64,000 bases of DNA, taken from contig CAXKWD010000006.1 in NCBI GenBank assembly GCA_964059195.1, positions 135,034,039 to 135,098,038 on the forward strand, given 5' to 3'. Below, one piece after another: positions 46,781 through 58,650 of the stretch. The DNA comes from Ectobius pallidus (Eukaryota; Arthropoda; Insecta; Blattodea; Ectobiidae). Under the pieces are notes generated by a model. The model was not told the origin of the DNA. It saw nothing but the letters and a program-made list of their open reading frames with translations, and searched no databases. Within the stretch, counting starts at the first letter, position 1. Each line of letters begins with the position of its first letter. The translations under genes were made by a program, and so were the position numbers.

Positions 46781-47016
46781 TCTCAACAGCACCGAATATG
46801 GTAAATAGCGCCGTGCGGATTGTGTTTAGATAACACGCAGTACACGGATGTCGGAGAAGAAGCCTGTTTCATCATTGCAGGGGACACAGTGAATGCCTAC
46901 ATCTCAGTAGCACTGAATATGATAAATAGCGCCTTGCGGTTTATGTTTAGATAACACGCAGTACACGGCTGTCGGAGAAGAAGCCTGTATCCTCATTGCA
47001 CGGGACACAGTGAATG
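46781..47016. repeat. 121-bp tandem duplication
   Basis: Copy 1 (46781-46901) and copy 2 (46902-47016) share TAAATAGCGCC, TGTTTAGATAACACGCAGTA, GTCGGAGAAGAAGCCTGT and GGGACACAGTGAATG, with roughly 10 percent differences. No recognised coding. The flanking sequence is unrelated, so it may be part of a minisatellite. Confidence 0.85.
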
Positions 47017-47494
47017 GATGGACGAAAGGCGTCCTGTTACCCCCGACTAGGAGTATACGGCTTACAAGTGGAGGTTTCATTACAGAAGAGTGTTTTGGTA
47101 AAGTTTATTTTCCTATATAGGATAGCTCATCGGTTCGACTCCCAACTAGAGGAAACTGAGGTATTTCATGTAAGAATAGGCCTATATAGACTAATTCAAT
47201 CATATATTAAAAGAAGTCTAACCAAAGCTTAACATTTTCTGTACAGAGATGAGATTTATTCTTGTTTCACACATATATATATGTTATATGTTATATATAT
47301 ATATATAACGTATACATCGTCATAAGTTAATATCAGTAAATGTACATCACCCGTACATAACCTGCGCTCAAAGGAAAAGGACGTTTTCCGTCTTCATATA
47401 AACAGACTGAAGATGGTATTTTAATTGCCGAAATGTATTTCAAGAACTACAGAAGAAGAACATAACCAAGCTAATCAATATTTTATTATTTATA
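47017..47494. other. No supported gene
   Basis: AT-rich, with short TATATA blocks at 47273-47306. Confidence 0.5.
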
Positions 47495-48915
47495 CTAGTT
47501 TTTAGGTAGATTTCGATGAAAAATCTATCTATTGCAATGGATACCATGTCATCACTTTCGAAAAATTCTGTCATCTACTCTTATACAATTCAACGGCCCT
47601 AAATAGCGTGCTTGCTCGCTCGCCCGCTTCGTGAGACATCGGGTATACTCGGCGATGGTCGTCTCTCGCAGTCTAAACTTTCATGACGACTACAAAATTA
47701 GGAAGAAAAACCGTTTCTTTATTATATAAGGCCTAAGTGAAATGAACACAATGAACAAATATTCTAATTTTATTTTTACTTACAATTTTCATAGCTCTGA
47801 ACCACAAACATTTTTAATAATCTACCAGTGTAATTTTCTTAAAAATCCTGAAGTCAATGAATAATGGCGGGCGAAGCCGGGGGCAACAGCTGTAAAATAT
47901 TGATGGTTTTATCTCTTGAAATATCGCTGATAATAATAATCCAAACAAACCATTCCTTCCCTTGAAACATTATATAATTTCTGAAAATTACACTGAATTG
48001 ATAAAATAAAATTCACATCATTCTCATGTCAATAAACAGCTGAGAAACAATACGTATTATGTGTTCACAGGTTCTTTGGAACTGCATAATCGATTCTGAT
48101 ATAGTTTTCCCAGGGGGCGCTTTCATGTCGTGGAATGTACTCTAAAGCAGGAATTTTAGCTGTTTCATTAATTATTAATGGCTTAGTTTATGAATGATTC
48201 GCGTGCAAGTGTTAATAAATATAATGCTTTAATAATTATTATACTCTTAATTTTTAATTTTTAAAAGAATTATCGTGGCGAAGCCACGGGCACCTCCTAG
48301 TATCTTTACATTTCATGCCTCCCTGAGTACGAAACCACCGCCCGTTAAAAAAAAAAAAGAAGAAATTGTTATATATATATCTTTACACGCTAGCGGCTGT
48401 AATTTTGAAGATATTTGAACCAAATTTTATCATGTTATTTCTAGACCCAATAGATCGGACAGGTTCGTTAATGAGCAAAATTGGCCCAAGGGTGGGGGTC
48501 GGGGAGGGGGTTGAAATTTTGAAAAATTCATAACTCGGCCCCTATGAAGTAAGTTATAGAAGGAAAATTGTTTGAATAAATTAGATTACTCCCTATGGAG
48601 TTCACCATCGTATCGGGGGTTTTGGGGCTACGAGTGGGGGTGGGGGATGGTAATTCGAAATTTTTGAAACCATGTCTTGTGGGGTATCGTTGAAAAGCTC
48701 GTGATGAGTACTCTACACATCAATAACTAGTTTAACGATAGTCTCACAGAACTACTCTTCCTCTACTTGCTCCTCTTGCTACTTGCTCCTCTACTTTCAT
48801 ACAAACCTTATCGTGACAATTTCGAACACAACAAAAAAAGAATCGGTCAAATCGGCCGAGCCGTTGTCAAGTGATGTGGCAACATACATTTTGGAAATTC
48901 ATTTTTATATATAGA
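47495..48915 (-). mobile_element. Non-autonomous Helitron interrupted by another Helitron
   Basis: On the minus strand it starts A|TCTATATATAAAAATG (48915) and ends, after a hairpin GATAGATTTTTCATCGAAATCTACC-like stem and about 11 bases, at ACTAG|T (47495). All Helitron rules (TC start, hairpin plus CTAG end, A/T target) are met. It is 1421 bp as it stands but about 694 bp without the 727-bp Helitron inserted at 47574-48300. The paralogue at 18690-19262 shows the uninterrupted sequence across the insertion site. No coding sequence. Confidence 0.82.
47574..48300 (+). mobile_element. Non-autonomous Helitron with tandem 3' termini, copy 2 (727 bp)
   Basis: Starts TCTACTCTTATAC preceded by A (47573) and ends CCTAG followed by T (48301), inside the Helitron at 47495-48915. 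An internal, decayed second 3' terminus (GCGGGCGAAGCCGGGGGC, AACAGCTG) lies at 47867-47893. Compared with the copy at 39701-40208 it has about 220 bp more near the 5' side. Because the boundaries coincide with an empty site at 19209/19210, the ends are known to the base. Confidence 0.85.
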
Positions 48916-50129
48916 TACATTATTTAGATAATACATTTAATATAAATGTAATGACTTAAAGCTCTTAAGTAATATTTCACCTTCATGCACAGAGTTTTCG
49001 TTCCGAGATATTTTTTTCAAATTTAAAATGCAGAATCCGAAAAGGGCATAGAAACATACTTGTAGTGTGAAATGAACTTAATTTATAGTAATAATATGAA
49101 ATAATGATATGCTTAACACCGTAGGTTAAATGAGACATTCAGATATTATAAGCTATTGCATAAGGCCAGGAATGGAGATAAGCCAAACATATATCTAAAA
49201 CAGCCCTGTCCATGTTTAAAGAATGTAGGAGTAAAATGAGTAGAAACGTCATCTTTAGGGCCGCACCAAAATTACTTAACCGTGATTCGTATTGTAATAA
49301 CTTAACTAGTTGGCTTTATCACTTAGAAAGCGCACCCATGAAAGCTATCAGAATTAATTCTAATTCATTGGTAGATGTTACACACGATTTTAGAATAGCA
49401 AAACCAATACAGATAAAATGTTTGCTTTAATAAAGGATGGTTTTTGTTATATCAGTCACATCTCAATGAACATATCTTATTAATAAACTTAATACAATTA
49501 ACTGAGAGAAAATTCACCTGACCTGATTACTAGTTGCTTATCTCAGTAAGTATAACAGAAACTACTCACTGATGCAAATTGTTTTTGATAGATCTCACAT
49601 TAAAAATGCACTCTCTTAAAGGTATGTGCTTCCAACAATAGTCTGAAGACTAAAATCTCGCAAGTGGGAAAACATGTCATCAGAAAGAAGTCTTAAAAAG
49701 TAATCTCGTTTCTCTGTTCTGTTCTGAAGAAATATGTCTGTTTGAAGATCGCATAGTTCAAGTTTAAACCCATGATACTGGATTGTCGAAGTTCACTTTC
49801 AAAGGATTATTAAAAAGAGATATTTTGTTCTTTGTTTTCAAAATCAGTAAATATTGAAGAAAATTCTTGAATAATCATTTCACTATACTAACAAATTTAA
49901 AAAATGTATTCTTTTTTTACAAAATGGAATATGTAACAAATTATTTTTTTTATAAATCTGTTTGTAACATTTCGATTGCCTATCCTATGCTAACACATGC
50001 TGTTTCAGCTAGATACTACAATATTATATAGGCCTTTATGGTTTTTCTTGTTAGTTCCGTGGGCCACAATATCAACTTATAAGGGCCGACTGCAAGTATT
50101 AAGTGCTTATAAAATATTTAAATTTAAGC
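48916..50129. other. No supported gene
   Basis: AT-rich. A 72-codon frame at 49212-49430 (with VIFRAAPKLLN) faintly recalls LINE C-termini but cannot be supported. Confidence 0.45.
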
Positions 50130-50140
50130 TATATTTAAAA

Positions 50141-50439
50141 TTGACCGCCTGCGTGGTCTCGTGGTTGGCGACGCTGGCTACAGATCCGAAGGCCTGGGTT
50201 CGATCCCCGTTCCTCCTCGGATTTTTCTGAGGTAGAGAGGTCTGGAACGGGGTGAACTCAGCCTCGTGACTCAAACTCGTGACTTGTTAGAGAAGTAGCG
50301 GCTTCGGTCTTGGAGACCATCATTAACGGCCGTGGGTGGCGGACAATCCTGCAATCTGCCTATGGTAGATGATGCGGCTATCGAATGGTAGGCCTAGTCC
50401 CTTTAAGTTTGCAGAGAACAGAGTTTAGTTTAGTTTTAG
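50141..50439 (+). repeat. Complete tRNA-derived SINE with 11-bp target duplication
   Basis: An 11-bp duplication TATATTTAAAA flanks it (50130-50140, 50440-50450). The head has GCGTGGTCTCGTGGTTGGCG (A box) and a perfect B box GGTTCGATCCC. The body includes GGATTTTTCTGAGGTAGAGA, CTGGAACGGGGTGA and TCTGCCTATGGTAGATGATG, and it ends in a (TTTAG)n tail. Fragments of the same family occur at 32340-32465 and 38173-38245. It is the best-preserved reference copy in the window. Confidence 0.88.
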
Positions 50440-50450
50440 TATATTTAAAA

Positions 50451-52375
50451 ATAGCATACGTGTAGCTTGGAACATAGAAGGCCAATACTAGCTCATGGAT
50501 AGTAATACAACCTGAAATGACAACGTCGATGATATGATTCGAGTTCATAGACGTACTTAAAATTTCATGATGCAGTTCTATGTGTACTCTGAATAGCTGG
50601 AAGCAAAGACGGAATTTCAATCGAGTATCTCTATTTCATCGCCTTTGCCCAAGTCCAAGTTAGAACTGCATACATTAGCAAAGTTTCACAAGTTACGGAG
50701 AATAATTAGCACATGAATATGATATCAGGCATGAATACTGTTTAGCAGGTTTCGTATTTATAATATCCACCCAACCAGCTATAGTACGTGCTGTGCAAAT
50801 ATTAATATTGTGCAAAGTTTGATGATTGAATATCAATACGTCTGTATTTTCACAATTACCTATTAATTTAATAAACTACGCTGGAACCAGTGTTGTATTT
50901 CGAAAAACGAAAATTCCCTAGATACACATAGAATTTAGTATAGACAAATTAATTTTTGACACATTGTACCATGGAGAAGGTATAACCAGTTTTTCCCGTG
51001 GACATATGGTATTTTTAGATACTTTTTATAGGCTAACGTTGATATTTTATCAAGGCTAAGCTTTCCTACAATTAGGCCTTACTGGGGCTTATATCATGTG
51101 AACAAAAGTTCAATAAAATTAAAATTGAAATTAAAACAAATTTAGTGTCAACATTAGGGCAGGAATTTAATGACCAAGAAGTAACAAAACAAAAAATGCA
51201 AACTCAAATTGCATTTTGTCCTAATACCTAAAAAAGTGACACATTTTATAAAATAACCAATAAATGATCCATTATTTCTTATCATTAGATTTTTAGAAGT
51301 AATGAGTTGATTTTAGAGGGCAGTTTAATGAATGGAAGTGTATAAGCAAATATGTGGCATTTAAAATGAATCTTTATTGCAAGAACATAAACTACAGTGG
51401 TAAAAAAAAAGGATGAAAACTTGGCGGAGATTCTCAAACGAAAACGATATTATATTGTCAGGTAGTAATAATTTGTACCTATGCTAGAAGTTTTCTTGGA
51501 AATGTAGTAGAGTTCAAAATGAACATTCCTTTAAATATAGGGTTGTAGTTTAGCCGAAAATTTGCTTTGTTTCCTGTGGACGTTATTTTCTTACTATGTT
51601 ATCATAGACTTTCAGAAATAATAAAAAAATCAAAATATAAAGAAATATAACAAATATGTTAAAATGTATAAAAGTGCCAAAAATGACCTGAAAATGCCAA
51701 AAAGTGCCTTTCTCTAAAAAAAATGATGAGTAATAGCAAAGTAATTCTAAAAGAAATTGCCCTTATTTAATCAATTAATTCATGGCACACATTTGTATAA
51801 TTATATAAGAGCTATGGTTTAATCGTCATTTTAAAAAATGCAAAATCATCAAATGCCTTACCCTAGTGTTCATATTCCAATTTCACTCTAGAGAATTTAT
51901 TATGAATTCACTATTAGGAATGGACCATTGACGTAGTTAATCGAAAATAGCAACCACGGATTTCATTGATAACATTCACGTCTGCTTGGAGGATATAGCA
52001 AGCAAGAACAAAAATAAATGGCAAGTGTCACTTTGTGGTCGCTCGTCCATCCCATGCAGCTAACCTTGGCGTGTATCATACAGGAAGGAATGCTCGTGTC
52101 TTGCTTTGAGCTGCTGCTTCAAAACATCCCCTTTGAACGGACCATCCCTTTCAAGCCCTGACCGATGACATGACCAGCAATACAGCGTAACACTGACGTC
52201 AGGAGAGCCTTTCTAACCACAAGAACACACTTCTGATTAAAGCAAATCACAGCGCAATGAGACCTTAGCTCTTGGGTCGACCCAATCTTATTTAGCGACT
52301 CAGACATTCAGTAAGATTTATAGAAATTACTAAGGATTATACCATTTATTGTTTACAGAACACAATTATTTTCAG
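50451..52375. other. AT-rich DNA, nothing recognised
   Basis: No gene or element boundary could be supported. 51660-51720 has short AAAATGCCAAAAGTGCC-type repeats. Confidence 0.5.
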
Positions 52376-52640
52376 AATTCCGGGGTGCGCGGGCAAAGAG
52401 AGTTAAGTCCACTTTCTTGTAACTGAGAATTAGAGTGACTTAACACACTATACCAGCCCAACATAGCTTTAGAGATGGATAAACCTATGATGCACACATA
52501 CATAACTACCGTACAATTCTGAATATGACTTACTGGACTTAACACAAATGTAGAGAACATTTTTATCTAGAACTGTATGTACATGTCTCAATTTTTTAGG
52601 ATGGTGGACTTAACTCTCTTTGCCCGCGCACCCCGGAATT
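52376..52640. mobile_element. MITE with perfect 37-bp inverted ends (265 bp)
   Basis: 52376-52412 (AATTCCGGGGTGCGCGGGCA and on to GTTAAGTCCAC) is the exact reverse complement of 52604-52640. AATT at the extreme ends is self-complementary and could be either a 4-bp target duplication or part of the repeat. The octamer GACTTAAC or its complement occurs four times (in both ends, and near 52436 and 52533), suggesting repeated protein-binding sites. No coding sequence. Superfamily not assigned. Confidence 0.8.
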
Positions 52641-54390
52641 ACTCCTATCAGTTTCTACTCCACCACTAATCTCAAGAAGAACGTTTATAAATTAATTAAC
52701 CAACTTTTAGAATATTTTACTTTCTTTTGCTGCAGCAAACCTTATGAATGAATACAAGTATAATTTTCATAAGAATGCCTTTAAATTGCTTCTAAAGATG
52801 CCAGGTTTTTCGGTTCACTAACAGTTTATTTTACCGGGATAATGGGATAAAAAAATGGCAACATTTCAAAATGTAATTTTACATTTTCTCTTGCAAATGT
52901 ACTGGTAACACTGATCAAAGTTAAAAATGTAAGCAGATATTTATAAAGAATATTAGAACAATAAGTAGATTAATTACCTATTATTAGTTTGTTCAGTATT
53001 TAATCGTATCTTAATTAAAAACAGTTTTAGCCATTTTTAGTTTTAACATCTTATTTATCCATTTTTAAGTTTTTTTTTATCGTACCAGTGTCACTGAACT
53101 TTGTTATTTCTAGATCACTGAAAAGTTGATTATACAGGAACTTTAATCAGCGATGATGGATTGTGACATCTTGCCCTAGCGGAGGGGTGAATTAATTTCT
53201 TTGTGACCTATATCGACTGCCGAAGAATGCATCCCCGCTATCGAATCTATCGATCAATCCATATCGCTTCCGGTTTCTACCTTGGTCCAAGATGAGAGCT
53301 TTGCCGGTTGATGGAATCGTTTCTAACGTAAATGTTCGTTATTATAGTCGTGGTGGATGTATGCGTGTGTGTGTGTAAGTGTTCTATGTAGTGAATATAA
53401 GGCGTTCTAAGTCAATGTGAAGATATCTTCTGTGCAGTTCTTCGCAACGCAGACCAAGGCAAATAATGTGAGGTAGGACATTGACCACGAAATGTCGTAA
53501 TGCTTGCTGGTGTAGTCTTCAATCTGAAGCATTGTGTTCTTGTATCTAGCTATAATGTTTTATTGTTTTATGTTTATTTATGCTAATAGTAGTTAACTCG
53601 CTGGTAAATCCAAGGAAGTGCTTCAGTAGGTAAGTTCCATGACCTTAATCTTAGTGGGTCAATTTATAACCTCACTTTCATGTCCAATGTATGAGTACTT
53701 CTGATGGTTCTGTACAATCGGTTCCAAACCTGTGTTTGTAGGTTCGGTATAAAGTGCCCAGAAAGATTTCGATTTAATATCATCATGAACATGCTAATTG
53801 GGTATATACCTGTAGTGTTCATTCTTGATTAAATTAATAATATTCATAGTTCTTCATATTGTTACGGCATGCAGTTAAAGCATACAAATACGCTAACTCA
53901 TAATAAAATTAATAACATAATAATAACAATAATATTAACACCAATAGTAATATTATTAATAATTATGATAATAATAATAATAATAGTAATAATAATAATA
54001 ATGATAGTAGGTTTAATTTTGATTGCTATATTTAACTGATCAAAACTGAATGCAAAAAATGAAAAGTTGTCAGATTCTGGTTTATGTAGGTTCATAAAAA
54101 TATCCCTACTTAAAACAGCAATAATTAATGTTGGTCTAATTCATAATATACTGACGTTTAATTTACATAATATTTTACTGTCTATTTTTTCCCTAGGGCA
54201 TCTAATCGGATAGCGTAACCAATTATAGTTTTACTTGTTTTATTTAATTTGATATAAAACATTTTTCCACAGAATTATTAGTAATATCTCTCAGAGAGAA
54301 TCATAATTGCATCACCAACAATTTTAAACAGGTAATTAGAACCATCAAATATGTTTATAGATCTAAATTCTCTCTCCTTATTTTTCTTGG
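52641..54390. other. No supported gene; CpG-denser stretch at 53150-53500
   Basis: 52641-53130 is AT-rich. 53150-53500 has about 19 CpG by eye and a mixed composition unlike its surroundings, with a (GT)n at 53364-53375. It could be a regulatory region or non-coding first exon, but no splice or coding evidence supports a gene. Trinucleotide AAT/TAA repeats lie at 53920-54003. Confidence 0.35.
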
Positions 54391-54785
54391 TTTAACCTCT
54401 CTCATTGTAGAGACGTTTATATGCCTCACGCCCCCCCCCCCCGAGCCTTAAACAATCGCGACCTGCCGGGAGGGGATTATCTTTGCATTACATGCATACT
54501 TTTTGATCATACAAGGACGTGGATAGCCTCGGGTGGATGATCAGCCCAATGCCTGGACCACCTTCGAGACAACACGAACACATAGGACGAGACGTAATTC
54601 ATGCTGAACAAGGCGCGAATGAGACGAAAATGATAATGATGGTTAGATGACATCCGGGGATCACAAGGGTTTAAAATTGCCTAACATGCTTCTTTCAGGT
54701 GAGGGAATACCCCGGAAAATCCACCACCTACGTAACTTGTCCCGACAGGAATTGAATCCAAGCCCTCTGCGCCATAGTGGTGGAC
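54391..54785 (-). repeat. Long SINE-like repeat, copy 2
   Basis: Same family as 9990-10385, with shared blocks in the same order (TTTAACCTCTC at the left, GGATGATCAGCCCAATGCC, ACACATAGGACGAG, CAGGTGAGGGAATACCCCGG). On the minus strand, near 54745-54785, a tRNA-like piece reads CACCACTATGGCGCAGAGGG and a B-box-like GGATTCAATTCC, supporting a minus-oriented SINE. It contains a C-run at 54428-54441. Confidence 0.65.
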
Positions 54786-54982
54786 GATTTAGAATTGATA
54801 AGATATTGTATTGCCTTTTTAAATCCCAGAGTAATGTGTGTCCAATAACCGAGTTTAGTTTCAGGTTTCCAGCATAATTTTTACAGAACTAACATAAAAC
54901 ATATTAACTTGACTGTTCTTATTTCGTAGGATTTTCTCTATATAAGCTTTCTATTATTAAAAATTATACTACGTCATTACTA

Positions 54983-55291
54983 CAGTAGAAATCCCCTTTA
55001 TCCGAACTTCAATTATCCGGATCGCTTTGAGGCCGTGTCCAAGTGGTTTTTGCAGTAGTGAGCATTGCGAAAACCTCTTTCAGGGCCAATTATTAGCGAA
55101 AAGCAAAACTTCTAGCCTACAAAATCGACAGTTTGTCAGCAAAACACTGACTTTGACCGATATGTTCAAGATGTGACCCTTTATGTAAGTGCAGTACTGT
55201 GTGATTTAGTTGTTTTAAAGAAATTACCTTTTAAAAAATTATTTATCCAATTAACCGGATCGGGTTTGATCCCATTTAATTCGGATAACTG
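54983..55291. mobile_element. pogo/Tigger-like MITE (309 bp)
   Basis: TA-flanked, starting CAGTAGAAATCCCCTTTATC and CCGAACTTCAATTATCCGGA. The right end, inverted, starts CAGTTATCCGAATTAAATGG. Both ends carry ATCCGAA and a further CCGG with AATTGGAT/AATTATCC, like the ends of pogo-family elements. No transposase coding. Confidence 0.55.
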
Positions 55292-55293
55292 TA

Positions 55294-58200
55294 GTTTCGT
55301 TGCAGTTACAAACCTAAATGAAACATCACGATTTCGGATTGTAGTAATTTGCTTCTCTTAATGTTTTCTTACTGTGATTGAATTATTAAAAAGGCCCACG
55401 TCATTTCAGGAAAGCATAATGCTTGCAAAATATTCTTCTTCCATCTATAAGGAAGAACATCATGGTTTTTTTTTCTATTCTAACAATGATTTCGCCATAA
55501 AAAAAAGCTATTGAAATTGAGCTATATAGATTTTTGTGAGCGTTTCTTCGTGCCGTTCCTTGTATCTAGCTGGAGTTTGCGAGCTTCGCCTTGCAGTGTA
55601 TACACAGTTAGGAGTTTAATTAAAAATCAGTTTATTTCCTTTCGTTTGAATAAGGTCGGGTCGGTCTGGAGATGGATGGGTGTTTGCAAGATAGATAAAT
55701 AGAGTGAGAGAAGAAATATAGGAGAGAGAAATTAGATAGCTCCATTGCAATTAAACCAGAATGAAATGTCTTACCTGATTACAGAAAGCGCCTAGGTTAT
55801 AATCTATCAAGGCTAGATTCCTATACCTTACCCTCAGTCGTAATTCATCCTTTTAATTAATTTTTTATCATGTTGCTTGAATTTATTTTATTAACAACCT
55901 TCTAGGCGTATTCAACCACTGAATACTTGTGTTCCTTTTTCCGTTCTTTACTACCCTGCGGAATTCAGAATATTCACAATTAATAATAATAATAAATAAA
56001 ATAATATCAATAATAAAAAATGAAATAATAACAATAATATCTTAAAAGCTTATTCCTCCGGTAGAATCAAACGATTCCAATATAGATACCGTAGTTCGTC
56101 CCAGGGTAGTACTTTTCTCATAGACAGAAAAAAATTGTTCCTAAACTTAACCATGCAGTACAGCAGGCGACTTTAGTAGATTGTTTTAGGGGGTCTGCAT
56201 AGCTCTACCCCTAATCACTAGAATTCAATCGTGTGACTCATCCTTGTAGATCCTTCACCTTCCGAGGCCTCGTTACATTATCAGAAACTGGGAGTATAAA
56301 TAAGTTTGTAATTGGGCGAAACAATACCACAAATGTTGCTTTAAATCACCTTATACCCTCAATTTCTATTTTATTATTGGATGTTTCCGAGAAGTTATTG
56401 TGCTGCCATTATTATTACAAATTCTGTTTATTAATTGAGTGGATTCACATAATTGAAATAAAATTACAAAATTTGATATAGGCTATAAATTACCTTCCCT
56501 TATTACATAAAATTCGTATAATATAATAAAATTGTCAATGAGATATCTCGAAATTGTTTAAAAGAATTTATGTTTAATATGTAATGTAACTTTTTCAGAA
56601 GAAATCCAGTGTTACATTTTAAATAGCTTGTACTAATATATGCTGTGTGTTATAGTTCTAACCTGTATGGGAGGTTCGTCATGTGATTAACGCAAATAGA
56701 CCACGGCCTACAAGCCCGAAAGAAGTGCTTAATATTGACTCCGGCCGTGAAAGCCTACAGTGTTTTATAATTGTACAAAAATACAGATTTTTCGTAAGCA
56801 TATCATGGTTTGGTATAGCCTATATGTATAATATAATAATAAACAATTGTACAAAAATACAGATTTTTCATAAGCATATCATGGTTTGGTATAGCCTATA
56901 GGTATAATACTTCTTTTCAAGTGCTTTTCTTTCAAAAGCTGGTTCTTCGGAAACCTACGTATGTGTGCATTCCAAGGAAAAGCAAGAGAATATGATGCAT
57001 TTAAATATAGAGCATTGTCTACTTTCAAATACGACACTTGATGGAGAGACGGAAAGAGATCTTGATTCTGTCAAAGAGAGCAGAAGGGAATGCAGATATG
57101 AGTAAAGTACTTTGAAGGGCTTTCGTTTCGCTTTGAACGGTTTCCTTCTATTGTGAAGGCTCAACTTGTGCTCCCACAACACAACTTAAACGTCAGAACC
57201 TTCCAAGTTGATCCGTGTCGTATACGTCTCCTTGCTGATGCTGCTTCTGACAATTCCACGTGAAATAAGTTTGCTGCTAAAAGCTGAAATGAATCCTCAT
57301 CATGCAGTGTTTTGCTATTTAATTTGACTTCAAACTCAACTTATTTAAGTCAATTTTTTACTATGAGGAATATCAAGTAGGCATGAGAATTATATACTTC
57401 ATAGCAACAAATTGGGAAGAATTTTGAAACGAGAATATCTGAATTCATCTTTCATGATAAAATTCCAATTAATCTATAATTGGTAATGTGAAAAATCATT
57501 GTGTTGATTCATTGCCTGAAAAAAATGTTTAGAAGCAGAAATATAAAATTAGTAGAGTGATCCTCCTGTTACGACGGTCATTCATGGAAACCAACTTTTC
57601 CACTCAAATTTTCCTCATCAATTTCTAGCTGAGAGCTCACTGATGATATCTCTTGACGAATGCTTATATTAGGCCTAATATAGAAATTCACCTCTAAAAG
57701 GGTTAAAGAATATGATTTTCTTTTCTGCTTAGATCTCTCTAAAATCATATTACTATATAAATCCCATTTTTAACAATTCTACTGGGTTTTGTGTGCCACC
57801 TTAATGAAAATCCATTCGTTTATTCTGAAATTACTCACTCAATTAACCTAGACGTAAGATCATGACAATAACTGGACTTAATTCCTGTTATTGCTCAAGT
57901 TAGGTCTGCACGAATTAAAGAACTAGCATTGTTAAATTGTTGAGGTATATATAACTTATTATACCATGTTTTACTCTCTAACCCATATTTTCGTATTTTA
58001 TGGCACCGAAGGTAATCCTGTGATATTATACATTTGTGTGTGTGTGTATATCCCTGCCAGGGAAACGGGACCATAAGTAGGAAAAATACATTTTCTGATT
58101 TGAATGGATTTAACTTTAGTATAAAATTCTGCGCATTCTACAAAAGAAATTGCACCTTTTGCTAAAAAATATATTGCTGTTTTTATGACATTTGAAACTT

Positions 58201-58650
58201 TATTATTCAAAAAGTACAATTTATGGCTTTTGCTCTCCAACGATAATGAACTTTGCCATGTTTCAAACATAAGTTTCACAACACTGTAATGCCGTGCTGA
58301 AAATCTGTCACACACTAACAGAATGTCCAACTACAGTACTTCAGTATAGCAACTGTTTCTGTAGCCCATATTTGTTTTTCATGAAAAGGAACAAAGAAAA
58401 TATTTGGGACTTTGTTAAATTTCCGTTGTGACTTTTGGATAGGTTTCTAAAAGTGCAAACTTTTTTCAAACTGAAAATGCCATGTTTGGCAATGCTGTTT
58501 TTATATTTGTTGTGATCAAAAACTGTAGTACAAGAATGAAACGAGTTAATGGAGTCGAAATCTAAAATTAGACATTTTATACCCTGACAGGTGTTTTTAC
58601 TGTTTCGCGGAAAGGTGTTTACCGGGTTTCGCTGGCACGGTCAAATTATA
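55294..58650. other. AT-rich DNA, nothing recognised apart from a small duplication
   Basis: About 3.3 kb. The 110-codon minus-strand frame at 57998-58330 has no recognised motif. AAT-rich simple repeats lie at 55981-56040. A 76-bp tandem duplication at 56769 is listed separately. Confidence 0.5.
56769..56912. repeat. 76-bp tandem duplication
   Basis: AATTGTACAAAAATACAGAT, then TTTC(G/A)TAAGCATATCATGG and TTGGTATAGCCTATA, is present at 56769 and again at 56845 with only about two differences. Non-coding and recent. Confidence 0.88.

Noticed and set aside
49212..49430. 72-codon frame resembling a LINE C-terminus
   Set aside because: Only a few residues (FRAAPKLLN) are suggestive and the rest does not follow the family pattern.
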